Source: a bacterium
GTDB taxonomy: Bacteria > Cyanobacteriota > Vampirovibrionia > Obscuribacterales > Obscuribacteraceae
Length of the DNA: 64,000 nt
Reading direction: 5' to 3'
NCBI GenBank assembly: GCA_016124935.1
Contig: WGMS01000008.1
Coordinates: 158,612-222,611, forward strand
Shown: positions 8,790 to 17,829 of the stretch, one piece after another
Layout of the letters: each line of letters begins with the position of its first letter
How positions within the stretch are numbered: position 1 is the stretch's first letter
Program-made: the position numbers and the translations under genes
The notes under the pieces: model-generated
The model's database searches: none
What the model saw: only the letters and a program-made list of their open reading frames with translations
Told to the model about the DNA's origin: nothing

Positions 8790-10019
8790 ATGAGCCCCCG
8801 GACAGATATACGAGTAAGGAAAGCACCAGCTCTTCAACACATTGCGGCGCTAGTCATGCTGCTTCTCATACTATCATTCGGGAAAATCTCGCCCTCGGCA
8901 GCTCAGAGCGCTCCACCACCGCCTCCGCCTGGAGCCACCCTTGTGGGAGGAGCAGGACCGAGTTCGGCGACAAGCGGCTATATCCCTCCGGTTACCGGGG
9001 ACGATATAACCGATTCGCTTGCCTTGAAGAGCGGCATGAAAATCTATTTCGATATCAAGTCGGGTCTGGACACCCGTTGGAAGCCTGTCGGAGACTATAT
9101 ATTCGAAGCGACCATAGATTACAATGATCGTCGCGGCTATGCCTTCGACTGGCATATGTCTGCACCGGCAAACGCCTCCGGTTCCAGAGCCGTAGATGCC
9201 GAGGACATGCGGGAAGCACATAAAGTCAGCCTTTTTTACCCGGATAACGAATCAGCAACGTTAATCGGCTACACCAGCATAGTCAGGGTCTCGGATTATC
9301 ACTACAAGAGACTGAAGTCGGGACAGGGAGCGGATTTTCATTTGGATGGTCCAGACTCTCTCCAGGTTCTCAAAAAACCGGTTCGCCCCACACCGGAAAC
9401 CATTCATCTCGACGGAGTCGAATCGCTGACAATAAATATAGACCACGCCCCGGTTCAAGTAAGAACTCTACGATGCAAGACTGATGTAGGCTGGTCTTAT
9501 TGGATTCTCGACAACGCCAGGTTTCCGATTCTAATTCAGGGAGACGGCCCTTTTCAATGGAAAGCCTCAATGCTGTCCTACACAGGCATCAAGAAAGGCA
9601 GCGGCACTCCCGGCAGTGGCAACAAAAAAGCTCGCGATGAAGCTGACAAAGTAATCGATCAACTAAACAAATCAGGTAAAGCGATATCACATTTGATACT
9701 ATTTGATTTCGACTCGGATAGGTTGCGACCTCTGTCCAAAGAGATTCTCGTCGAGATCTCCAGGTATCTGCGCCAGAAACCGGATCTGCATTTGAGAGTA
9801 GAAGGGCACACCTGTAATATCGGCAGCAAGCACTATAATCTCGATCTTTCCCAGCGGCGCGCCGAAAGCGTCAAGCGTTTCCTGGTAGAACATTGCGGCA
9901 TAGACCCAGGCAGATTGGTCCCGATAGGCTATGGTTTTTCCAGACCGATGGCAGCGAACGGCACCGAAACTGGCAGGCGCAAGAACAGACGTGTGGTTTT
10001 CAGCACAATCAGTCAATAA
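8790..10019 (+). CDS. Exported protein with C-terminal OmpA/MotB peptidoglycan-binding domain
   Basis: 409 residues. The N terminus has a long n-region, a hydrophobic stretch (HIAALVMLLLILSFGKI) and an AQS-type cleavage site near residue 40, then a Pro-rich linker. The central 200 residues are of unknown fold and resemble no domain I can name. Residues about 295-409 form an OmpA-like domain: LILFDFDSDRLRPLSKEIL, LRVEGHTCNIG, NLDLSQRRAESVKRFLVEH and GRRKNRRVVF. It probably ties an envelope component to peptidoglycan. It is divergently transcribed from dnaK. Confidence 0.88.
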   Translation: MSPRTDIRVRKAPALQHIAALVMLLLILSFGKISPSAAQSAPPPPPPGATLVGGAGPSSATSGYIPPVTGDDITDSLALKSGMKIYFDIKSGLDTRWKPVGDYIFEATIDYNDRRGYAFDWHMSAPANASGSRAVDAEDMREAHKVSLFYPDNESATLIGYTSIVRVSDYHYKRLKSGQGADFHLDGPDSLQVLKKPVRPTPETIHLDGVESLTINIDHAPVQVRTLRCKTDVGWSYWILDNARFPILIQGDGPFQWKASMLSYTGIKKGSGTPGSGNKKARDEADKVIDQLNKSGKAISHLILFDFDSDRLRPLSKEILVEISRYLRQKPDLHLRVEGHTCNIGSKHYNLDLSQRRAESVKRFLVEHCGIDPGRLVPIGYGFSRPMAANGTETGRRKNRRVVFSTISQ

Positions 10020-10070
10020 ACCGGATTAATTTAAACCGTCCTCAATACGTAATATCCCCAGTTTCTTAGT

Positions 10071-10097
10071 TTCTTCAAGAGGCTATTCTCTTAAGAA
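10071..10097 (+). terminator. Hairpin after the OmpA-domain gene
   Basis: ttcttcaagag (10071-10081) pairs with ctcttaagaa (10088-10097), with one bulged C and a 6-base loop. It lies 50 bases after the stop codon. No U-run follows, so termination is only possible. Confidence 0.35.
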
Positions 10098-10188
10098 CAG
10101 CTCAGTTGCAAGGTAGGAATCAGGAACGACAAGAGCACCAAACAGTCGCCCTTTCCTCCTTCATGTTTATAGAGATCCCCCAGAATCA

Positions 10189-12255
10189 ATGGCAGACAAT
10201 CCTTTCGAGATAGAAACCAAAACCGGCGACGGTATAGAAGCTGCCCCTGGCGGCAAAACCACCCCAGTTCGCCTCAATCTTGCAGATCTCGCATCCGATA
10301 CCGGGGCCTTTACCAGAAGCAAGGAACAGACGATTGTCATCAAAAACGACCCGACCCTGGTCGATGCAGGCATATCGGACAAACTGACTCGCCAGGCGAG
10401 TGTGCTTGGAGGAGGCATCCTCGACGGCACCGCAGCCAGCCTCAAAGATGCGGTGCAAGACCCCTCGACCTTACTCAAAGCCGGCGCTTCATTCGGTCTC
10501 GGCGTCACCCTGACCTATCTAGGCGCCCGGCAGGGCAAGTCAAAAATGGCCGCCCAGGGCGCCGGTATAGTGCTGGGAGGTCTCTTCGCCAAAGACCTCT
10601 ATGACCATGGAGCCCAGGCCGGAGTCATACTCTCCGACTCCTGGAACAATCCCCAGAATTATGAAGCAAACAGGGCGCGGATGGCTCACACCCTGGGACC
10701 TCTCGTATCGGATACCCTGATCTACACAGCCGGTGGCCTTGGCGGTGTCAAATTCGCCCATTCGAAATTGGGCGTGGGACAGGGACAGGGACTTTCTTTA
10801 GTTGCCGAATCAGAATCAGGATCAAGATCAGGATTCAAGGTGCCCGAATTCGAATTCTTCAAAGCCTTCAAAGCAGGGAAAGCGGAGCCACCGGGCAAAG
10901 GAGGCGCCCTCCAGTCCCGCAGCCTGGCCAGCGCCGCTGCTGAAAAACCAGCCCCGAAAGAGGTCGAATTCCTGCATCGGGACATCGCCTCTCGAGGCTT
11001 CGAGGCAGAGTCTCTATCCGTGATGAAATTACCCGCCGATGCCCCCCTGGCTGTGGCCGTGACTCGATCAAGAAACGCGGTCGGCAAGACCGAAGCGCTC
11101 ATCTATTCTGAAGAAGGGCTGGGAGGCTCGACCGCTACTGCCGTTGCGATTTCTAGAGACGGGAAAATGGTCACCAATCAGCACCATGTCGAAAACGCCC
11201 TGAGCCTGACCGTCTATGATCCCGTGGGCAATCCCCACAGCGCCCATGTATTGAAAACAGGAACAATCAACGGAAACGACCTGGCTATCATACAGTTGGA
11301 CAGACCCAGTTCCTACAAAGCTTTCGAGCCGGTAAACATTGTAGACAGAGTGCCCGAAGCGAACTCCATGCTTGCGTTCCTTGGTCACTCGGAAGGCTTG
11401 ACTTCTATGCATGTCTCCAGGGGCTCTTTCGCATCGGAATGGAGAAGTCGCAACCATCTTTTCAAAGCCAACGCCAATGTCGCCGGCGGCAACTCCGGCA
11501 GCGCAGTGGTAGACATGCAAGGCGAACTTTTGGGAATTATGAAGGGCGACATGCGTGGCGGCGCCAGGGAGGCAACTTTCATTCCCTCCAGATATGTAAA
11601 AATGATGCTGGAAAGCGCCGAGGCTCCTCGCACTAATACGGTAACAACCCCCACCCTGGCCGCTGAAGCAGCCAGATCTCCTGTTAAAACAACCTATGCA
11701 GTCACCGAACCGGAGCGCGCCCTGAAAGATGTGGAAAACATCTTCAGCATCCGGGGCTCCAATTATCAATCCGATTTCTTCCACCAGAGGGCCAGACGGG
11801 TTCAAATAGAGGACGGAGGAAAAGAAGCGACTCTCTTCCTCAACACAAGCATCAATAGAAATAGCGGAGAAGTAACCGTCCGCCCTGTGGCAATCGACGG
11901 GGTTGCCATCCCCGCGGGCAAAAAATGGCCGGGTACGGATATTCCTATGAGCGCCTCCGAGTTGAGGCTGCGTCCGGGTCAAGACGGAAGAAACCTGATA
12001 ATGGAAAGTGTCAATGACCCCCACGGTCTTCTAACCCGGGGACTGGAGCTGAAAGGAGGCCAGGAGAGTTATCTCTCCACCTTGAAGCCTCTTGCCACCG
12101 AACCGCTGGTGGTCAAAACCGGTGAGAGCACCGCCCTGGCAAAAGCTGGTGCAGACAAAACAAAAGCAGGCTCCTTGAGTCGCTTCTTATTGGATTACAG
12201 CCTGGGAGCGACCGCAAACGGTCTCAAAATAACTTCCGATTTCCTAGCCCGATAA
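10189..12255 (+). CDS. Trypsin-like (HtrA/S1C-type) serine protease domain protein without a signal peptide
   Basis: 688 residues. The catalytic triad is visible: His332 or 333 in MVTNQHHVENA, Asp364 in NGNDLAII and Ser436 in AGGNSGSAVVD, the usual S1C spacing. Residues about 100-190 contain Gly/Ala-rich hydrophobic stretches (FGLGVTLTYLGAR, GAGIVLGGLFAKDLYDHG) that may associate with membrane. The C-terminal 200 residues have no named domain and no PDZ is evident. There is no classical signal peptide; the N terminus MADNPFEIETK is polar, so export, if any, uses another route. The last 12 bases overlap the convergent EF-hand-like gene. Confidence 0.8.
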   Translation: MADNPFEIETKTGDGIEAAPGGKTTPVRLNLADLASDTGAFTRSKEQTIVIKNDPTLVDAGISDKLTRQASVLGGGILDGTAASLKDAVQDPSTLLKAGASFGLGVTLTYLGARQGKSKMAAQGAGIVLGGLFAKDLYDHGAQAGVILSDSWNNPQNYEANRARMAHTLGPLVSDTLIYTAGGLGGVKFAHSKLGVGQGQGLSLVAESESGSRSGFKVPEFEFFKAFKAGKAEPPGKGGALQSRSLASAAAEKPAPKEVEFLHRDIASRGFEAESLSVMKLPADAPLAVAVTRSRNAVGKTEALIYSEEGLGGSTATAVAISRDGKMVTNQHHVENALSLTVYDPVGNPHSAHVLKTGTINGNDLAIIQLDRPSSYKAFEPVNIVDRVPEANSMLAFLGHSEGLTSMHVSRGSFASEWRSRNHLFKANANVAGGNSGSAVVDMQGELLGIMKGDMRGGAREATFIPSRYVKMMLESAEAPRTNTVTTPTLAAEAARSPVKTTYAVTEPERALKDVENIFSIRGSNYQSDFFHQRARRVQIEDGGKEATLFLNTSINRNSGEVTVRPVAIDGVAIPAGKKWPGTDIPMSASELRLRPGQDGRNLIMESVNDPHGLLTRGLELKGGQESYLSTLKPLATEPLVVKTGESTALAKAGADKTKAGSLSRFLLDYSLGATANGLKITSDFLAR

Positions 12256-12699
12256 GGGCGGCGGACCTATGTCATCGGCGGGTTGATTGGCTATGGAGCA
12301 CCAGGAATGTAGCTCTTTGAGGGTCATTTTGCTGTGAACCAGGAACTGCTCAAGCACAAGCAGGTCTGCCCGGGATATCTTTGTCTCTTCCCCTTCTTCA
12401 TCGTCCGACATATTAATGATTGTATCGAAATACTTGGTTATCAACCGGAGCATCTCGTATTCGTCGGTGGTGAAAGCCTGGGGATTCATCAAGGCAGTCA
12501 TCAATTCTTCTCTTTCAATACCATTATTGTTAGGATCCAGACGCTCGAAATTCTCCTCGAGCAACCTGACAATGGTAGGACCATCCAGATAGGTCTCATC
12601 ATCGTCTAGTTCGCCGGTCTCCTCTTCGCCTTGAAGAAGCCAGCGAATATCGTTCAAGGCGGCCTTGGCTGCTTTTTCTCGATTGTCTTCGTTGCTCAT
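12244..12699 (-). CDS. Small acidic EF-hand-like protein
   Basis: 151 residues, strongly acidic, no signal peptide. LDPNNNGIEREELMTAL looks like an EF-hand loop and following helix, but the loop is one residue short of the 12-residue canon. A second region (NMSDDEEGEETKISRADLL) could be a longer paired loop. Calcium binding is therefore possible but not secure. The gene starts 13 bases after the stop of the gene upstream on the same strand, so they probably share a transcript. Its 3' end overlaps the protease gene by 12 bases. Confidence 0.7.
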   Translation of the reverse strand: MSNEDNREKAAKAALNDIRWLLQGEEETGELDDDETYLDGPTIVRLLEENFERLDPNNNGIEREELMTALMNPQAFTTDEYEMLRLITKYFDTIINMSDDEEGEETKISRADLLVLEQFLVHSKMTLKELHSWCSIANQPADDIGPPPLSG

Positions 12700-12712
12700 A
12701 GACCGACGCCCA

Positions 12713-13579
12713 TCAAGATAGAACTACTCTTCCCTTTTCGAAGTCCCCATTTCGGAAATCATCATAGCGAATGGTGAAGAGAATATCCCGATTATCTGTC
12801 ACCTTCAATAGTGAACTTTCCCGCAATTGGAACAAGACAAACCAAGAATCCGATTGCTCGACCAGATGAGAATAATGATCATCGGCTCTTCTGGCGTCAC
12901 TGTAGGAGATACCATTGGCAAAAAATGCGGCTTTCACTCTGGCAAGCTCCAGGCTCGCATACTCCTCTTGCAGAGAGTATCGACTAAATGTGATCGAATT
13001 GTTATAACGTGAAAACAATTCTCGCAGTTCTTGCAGTTCGGCAGAAGCGGATGAGCCACCAGCCCGGCGCAGAAGAGTCTCGAACTTGTGAATGTCTATC
13101 AACAAAGCAGGGTCGGACAAAAGCTTCGCTCTCACATCAAATGGTTTGAATGAATCGGGAGCGCTCCAGACACGCAATGCAATGCGATACTGGTCCTTCT
13201 CTGAAAGCTTGTCTAAGTCCTCATTTACATACAGGGCAAAATAAGACTCTCGACTTGCTCCAGGAGCGACCAGAGCAATTGGGCGGAGCAGCCTTTGCTT
13301 TGGATCGCGAACCGGGGTCAAATGAATCGAACCGGGATCAAAGTCTTCCGGAAACACAATACAGAAGCTGCCCGATTCCACCACCTGAGGGCAAGACGGA
13401 CCGGAAACCGGATTAGATCCCCTATCAGAATAGAGAAGGCATAAAAGCTCTCCAAGACAACTCTCGTATATCTCATGGCGAGCACTCTTATCAAGAGCGG
13501 CAAGAACTGAAGCTTGCTGCAAAAAAGAATCGAGAAGCAAAAAAAGATCGGTTGATAGGTGCGTATAAGCGGTAGTCAT
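12713..13579 (-). CDS. Hypothetical protein, partner of the EF-hand-like gene
   Basis: 288 residues, not recognised. It is soluble, with no signal peptide or membrane segment. The N terminus is helical (TDLFLLLDSFLQQASVLAAL), followed by a middle with a GSFCIVFPEDFDPG strand region and a C-terminal half rich in charged helices. Codon use matches its neighbours. It is first in a two-gene minus-strand unit with the EF-hand-like gene, which suggests a shared role. Confidence 0.7.
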   Translation of the reverse strand: MTTAYTHLSTDLFLLLDSFLQQASVLAALDKSARHEIYESCLGELLCLLYSDRGSNPVSGPSCPQVVESGSFCIVFPEDFDPGSIHLTPVRDPKQRLLRPIALVAPGASRESYFALYVNEDLDKLSEKDQYRIALRVWSAPDSFKPFDVRAKLLSDPALLIDIHKFETLLRRAGGSSASAELQELRELFSRYNNSITFSRYSLQEEYASLELARVKAAFFANGISYSDARRADDHYSHLVEQSDSWFVLFQLRESSLLKVTDNRDILFTIRYDDFRNGDFEKGRVVLS

Positions 13580-13652
13580 GAAGAACCAGAAATTTCCCCG
13601 CGAATTTATCAGCTAGAATACTAGCTTGTCTATTATCACAGGTTAAACCCCG

Positions 13653-14204
13653 ATGAAAAATTCAATTCCGCTCTGTCTGGCTTTTTTGATGCTTCTTACT
13701 ATGTCTCTTCCAGCACTGGCTAAGGATTCCAGCGAAGTGGCAAAACTGACCGTATCTAGTAAAGCCTTCACTGAAGGCAGTACCATTCCAAAAGAATTCA
13801 CTGCGGACGGAAGCGACATATCTCCTGGTATAACCTGGAGCGCGGCACCGAAAGGCACCAAATCACTAGCGATTACCTGTGAAGACCCGGACGCGCCGGC
13901 AGGGACCTGGTTTCACTGGATCGTCTATGATATCCCTCCTGCAACCACCACAATGAAGCAAAATGTGGTCAAGCGCCTCGACCTGCCGGATGGCATTAAA
14001 CAGGGAGTAAACGACTTCGGCAAACCAGGATACAATGGTCCATCCCCACCGAAGGGTCCGGTGCACCGCTATCAGTTCAAAGTTTTCGCCCTCGATTCCA
14101 AATTGCCGCTAAAATCCGGAGCCGACAAACGGGCATTCTACAGCGCCATCAAGGGGAAAGTACTGGGTCAGGGCATGTCGACCGGTATCTATCAAAGAAA
14201 GTAG
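13653..14204 (+). CDS. Exported YbhB/YbcL-family (PEBP, Raf kinase inhibitor-like) protein
   Basis: 183 residues. A signal peptide (MKNSIPLCLAFLMLLTMSLP, cut after ALA) precedes a full PEBP-like domain: GSTIPKEFTADGSDISPGI, AITCEDPDAPAGTWFHWIVY, and PVHRYQFKVFAL. The family binds phospholipid headgroups or phospho-ligands in a conserved pocket formed by the DPDAP and H residues; the role in bacteria is poorly known. The export signal points to a periplasmic location. It stands alone between convergent or divergent neighbours. Confidence 0.92.
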   Translation: MKNSIPLCLAFLMLLTMSLPALAKDSSEVAKLTVSSKAFTEGSTIPKEFTADGSDISPGITWSAAPKGTKSLAITCEDPDAPAGTWFHWIVYDIPPATTTMKQNVVKRLDLPDGIKQGVNDFGKPGYNGPSPPKGPVHRYQFKVFALDSKLPLKSGADKRAFYSAIKGKVLGQGMSTGIYQRK

Positions 14205-14231
14205 AGTCGAAGCGCGCACAAAACATGCAAA

Positions 14232-14283
14232 AGCTGGAACCTATCTAGTCTAGCCGCCCTGGCCTCCACAGATAGTATCAGCT
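14232..14283. terminator. Imperfect hairpin between convergent genes
   Basis: agctg plus ctatct (14232-14246) can pair with agatag plus cagct (14270-14283) around an internal bulge. It lies between the PEBP-family gene and the convergent TPR gene. The U-run is weak. Confidence 0.35.
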
Positions 14284-14304
14284 CCCTGTCTTTCCCTTTC
14301 GCTT

Positions 14305-15381
14305 TCAATTAGAAAACGGGCTATCCATCGAGTTTCCATCCCCATTCTTTTCACTGGGAAATAGTTGGGTGGAGGAAGCTGCGTCTTGAATCGGATTTAC
14401 AACCTTCACCTGCTCTTGACTCGAATCTCCGCCACCGCCTGCGCCGGGGGACTGAATCGGCTGAAAATCGTCCGGACTATCTTCGCTTGTATCGTGGTCG
14501 ACGTCGGTACTTGGCGCTGGCGCGGGACTGATTATCGAACCTCTGTCCGGTGTTTTGCCGCTATCGAGATCTTTACCCAGGGCAGCCGCTTTCTGGCTGA
14601 AATCGTTGGCAAGGCTCATTTTTCCTGTCTGTTTATACAAGCGAGAGAGCGAAGTCAAAATGTTCTGAAAATCGCGGGTCTTCGACATGTTGTTATGGAT
14701 CATCGTCTGTCGAGCGCGATTATAGAAAGAGACCGCATCCTCCAACTTGCCCTGCTTTTCACTGAGTCGACCCAGCTTGACAAGAGTATCCACCAGCTTC
14801 GTGGAATTTGCTCCATAGACATCCTCCTGAACATCAAGGGCCTTTTGATAGTATTGCTGTGCTTCTACGCCTTTATCAGCGTGGGCTTCCATACCTTCTC
14901 CCAGAGATTTGAAAGAAGTCGCCAGAGCACGTTTGGCAACTGCACGCTCCTGATTGTTTCCCTGGTCGGCAATTGATTTGAGCGCCTGCACCGTACCTTT
15001 ACTGGGAAACATCTGCGCAATCTTCGCCGCAGTCTCAGGATTGGTCAGAGTCGAGATTGCGATAATAGCCATCTTCTTTTCTGCTTCGTCACCGGTAAGA
15101 TGCGGTATCAACTTCTCGATGGTCTGCACTTCTTGGATCTTGTGCTGGGTTACATTATTTGAATGGGTGAAATATATTCCGATACCGGAGATCAGCACCC
15201 CTGAGATCAAAGGTGTGAGAGTAGCGAGCTTATCCCACAGATCTCGGTGCTTGACAGGACGACTTTTGAGATCTTCCAGATCCTTTTGAATAGTCGCATG
15301 CCGTTCTTCCAGTAGTTTGGAAAGCTCATGATGCTTGGACTCTACTTGTTCAAGCTTTGTCTTGATTTCGTAATCGGTCAC
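14305..15381 (-). CDS. Membrane-anchored TPR protein with N-terminal coiled coil
   Basis: About 358 residues from a GTG at 15381, chosen because GGTGGAGGT stands 6-7 bases before it. Order: coiled coil (residues 5-45), one transmembrane segment (LISGVLISGIGIYF), helical repeats including HEAT- or TPR-like turns (AIIAISTLTNPETAAKIAQM), then TPR units with YQKALDVQEDVYG and FYNRARQTM, resembling the kinesin-light-chain TPR type. The last 70 residues are Pro/Ser/Asp-rich and disordered. Probably a protein-interaction scaffold at the inner membrane; its partner is not identifiable. Confidence 0.78.
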   Translation of the reverse strand: MTDYEIKTKLEQVESKHHELSKLLEERHATIQKDLEDLKSRPVKHRDLWDKLATLTPLISGVLISGIGIYFTHSNNVTQHKIQEVQTIEKLIPHLTGDEAEKKMAIIAISTLTNPETAAKIAQMFPSKGTVQALKSIADQGNNQERAVAKRALATSFKSLGEGMEAHADKGVEAQQYYQKALDVQEDVYGANSTKLVDTLVKLGRLSEKQGKLEDAVSFYNRARQTMIHNNMSKTRDFQNILTSLSRLYKQTGKMSLANDFSQKAAALGKDLDSGKTPDRGSIISPAPAPSTDVDHDTSEDSPDDFQPIQSPGAGGGGDSSQEQVKVVNPIQDAASSTQLFPSEKNGDGNSMDSPFSN

Positions 15382-15581
15382 GATCTGACCTCCACCGGGA
15401 GATAATAGCAAGGATGAACAAAGATAAGCAACTCGGACAACCGCTCCAATTCACTAGCCTGCGTCGACTGCAGCACTAACAGCGATACCATGAAGGTGGA
15501 TTATAAATGGTCTTAAAAAATTGAGAGATCTCGGTTAAACTTAGCTTTCGGCTACTCCGATATCAGAGAATCGTGCAGTCT

Positions 15582-16784
15582 ATGAAAAACTCATTGTTGT
15601 CAATCATTCTAAAAGATTTGCTCAGAGCATCGCTTGTCACCGCGGTGTGCGCACTCTGCTGGAGTCCCTCGGCTTCAGCAGAATCGGCTGACTCGACCGA
15701 AGTTGCCATAGAAGCGGCAGACGCCATGCTGCATAACAAAAGCTATCAAAATGCAATCGATAAATATCAAGAAATAGCAGACAGGCTAACTAAAGAGACC
15801 GCGACAGACCCCGATACGGCAAAACAGATGATCGCCCGCTGCTATCGAAAGCAGGGTGTGGCCTACAGCCTGTTACAAAATCATGAAAGGGCAGTGATAT
15901 CATTTAATAAAGCCCTCTCGGCAATCGCATCGGAATCGGGTAACACTGCCGTTAAAGAAAAGATTTACACCCAGTATTCACTGGCGAGAGCCTATGAGTC
16001 GGCGGGAGAATACGAGAAAGCGCTGGATGAAGCGAATGACGCCCTCGCCGGCGCCAGAATCGAACTTAGTAAAGACGACCCGAATTTTGTAAGAAGATTG
16101 ATTGCATTGAGAACCGAACTATATTTGTCTCATATTGCAAACAAACTGGAGCCTGAAATGGCCCAGGAAAAGAATGATACGCCGGAGCAGTTTTCGGCGG
16201 AACCTGTCTCTTCTGGAAAGCCCCTGGTGGGTGGAGTAAGCGAGCAGGATTATTTCAAAGCACCTGCTTTGATGTCAGAGGTTCCCAGTCTCGACGGACA
16301 AAAGAAACAGCCGCAAGCTCTTGATGCAAGCGCAAACAAGACCAGCCTGTCGTCAGGAACGAAAAAGGTGAAGAACAAATTAGTCCAGAAGCTTATGGAA
16401 TACGGCACCATGGGACTTAGCCTCAAGAAGGACCTTCCCGGCTTTCCCTGGTATGTCAAATATGTTCTCGATGGTGGAGCAGCCCAGCGCTATGGTGCGA
16501 AGGATGGCGATATTCTAAACACAATCGACGGACATCCGATAGCCACTACCCCTATTGCGACAATTTATCATATGCTCTGCGGCAGAAGAGGCGAAGTCAG
16601 AACCCTGGGCATCAATCGCGGTGGCAAAGACATGTTCCTGCGGGTCCAACTGATCAGCGTTTATGATATAGGCACTCAATCGTCCGAATATATTGAATAC
16701 TACTGGTTTTTGCTCTACAACGGATACATCACGAACGAACAATACGCAAAGCTGGCAAAGCCCTGGGAGCGCTATCTCCATTAG
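15582..16784 (+). CDS. Exported TPR protein with C-terminal PDZ domain
   Basis: About 400 residues; a GTG nine bases upstream (15573) is an alternative start. A signal peptide ending SASA precedes three or four TPR units (YQNAIDKYQEIADRL, HERAVISFNKALSAI, YEKALDEANDALAGA). A Ser/Pro linker follows, then a PDZ domain around residues 270-360 (MGLSLKKDLPGF, GAAQRYGAKDGDILNTIDGHPI). PDZ domains bind C-terminal peptides or exposed hydrophobic residues, so it may recruit misfolded or client proteins in the periplasm. The membrane protease HtpX gene lies just downstream on the same strand. Confidence 0.85.
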   Translation: MKNSLLSIILKDLLRASLVTAVCALCWSPSASAESADSTEVAIEAADAMLHNKSYQNAIDKYQEIADRLTKETATDPDTAKQMIARCYRKQGVAYSLLQNHERAVISFNKALSAIASESGNTAVKEKIYTQYSLARAYESAGEYEKALDEANDALAGARIELSKDDPNFVRRLIALRTELYLSHIANKLEPEMAQEKNDTPEQFSAEPVSSGKPLVGGVSEQDYFKAPALMSEVPSLDGQKKQPQALDASANKTSLSSGTKKVKNKLVQKLMEYGTMGLSLKKDLPGFPWYVKYVLDGGAAQRYGAKDGDILNTIDGHPIATTPIATIYHMLCGRRGEVRTLGINRGGKDMFLRVQLISVYDIGTQSSEYIEYYWFLLYNGYITNEQYAKLAKPWERYLH

Positions 16785-16902
16785 AGATAGACAGAAGTCT
16801 TGATGCTATTTGTTATGAAATTCTTTAAGACAGGCAGGTCGGCAAAGAATTTCATAGAATAAAGCATGTATGGCCCTTCTGGTTGTATTCGAGGTAATCG
16901 AG

Positions 16903-17796
16903 ATGTTAGCGCTTGGCAAAAGAATAGTCCTGTTTCTTCTGGTGAACTTTCTGGTCATAACGACCTTCACCATAGTTGCCCAGATATTCGGAATCGGACC
17001 ATACCTGCGTGAGAATGGACTCGATTACGGGTCTCTGGCTATTTTCTGCCTCATCTACGGCTTCTCCGGCTCGATCATTTCTCTGATGATGTCCCGGGCA
17101 ATAGCCAAATGGACCTATGGTGTGCAGCTTATCGAACCGAATAATACCAATCCATCTCTAAGAGATCTTCGGGAGACGGTGGTGAGACTGTCCCGTGAGG
17201 CCGGTCTGCCTCAAACACCGGAAGTTGGAATCTATCCGGCCCAGGATATCAACGCCTTCGCCACCGGACCTTCAAAATCCAAGGCTCTGGTTGCAGTTTC
17301 TTCCGGACTCTTGAACAGCATGAACCGGGACGAAATAGAAGGAGTACTCGGTCATGAAATCAGTCACATAGCCAATGGCGACATGGTCACCATGACCCTT
17401 CTGCAGGGCATAGTCAACGCTTTTGTGATGTTCCTGGCGCGGGTCGTAGCGATGGTGGTCACCAGATCGGACGACAATCGCAACTCCGGCGGATTCATGT
17501 ATTTCATAGTCGTATTGGTGCTACAGACAGCTTTCATGTTTCTTGGCATGATCGTGGTCAACTGGTTCTCTCGCTATCGGGAGTTCCGCGCCGATGAAGG
17601 TGGTGCCAAGCTGGCAGGTAAAAACAGCATGATCCGTGCCCTCCAGAGATTGCAGGCAAACTTCGATGCGGTTCCTGCTCGACAGTCCGCCATGCAAACC
17701 CTCCAGATCTCGAGTCGCCCCTCCGGTCTGGCTGCGCTTTTCGCTTCGCACCCACCACTGGAAACAAGAATTGAGAATCTCAAGAAGAAGGCATGA
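16903..17796 (+). CDS. htpX: Membrane zinc metalloprotease HtpX (M48B)
   Basis: About 297 residues. Two N-terminal membrane helices precede the peptidase domain with the zinc motif GHEISHIANGD (HEXXH), and the third ligand region EFRADEGGAKLAGK. Two more membrane helices lie between (IVNAFVMFLARVVAM and FIVVLVLQTAFMFLGM). HtpX degrades damaged membrane proteins in the inner membrane. The ATG at 16903 is preferred over one 33 bases upstream because GAGG lies eight bases before it and because known HtpX proteins begin close to the KRIVLF motif. Confidence 0.95.
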   Translation: MLALGKRIVLFLLVNFLVITTFTIVAQIFGIGPYLRENGLDYGSLAIFCLIYGFSGSIISLMMSRAIAKWTYGVQLIEPNNTNPSLRDLRETVVRLSREAGLPQTPEVGIYPAQDINAFATGPSKSKALVAVSSGLLNSMNRDEIEGVLGHEISHIANGDMVTMTLLQGIVNAFVMFLARVVAMVVTRSDDNRNSGGFMYFIVVLVLQTAFMFLGMIVVNWFSRYREFRADEGGAKLAGKNSMIRALQRLQANFDAVPARQSAMQTLQISSRPSGLAALFASHPPLETRIENLKKKA

Positions 17797-17829
17797 TAGA
17801 CGGCTTGAGAGATTTTAAAAGATACAGGT

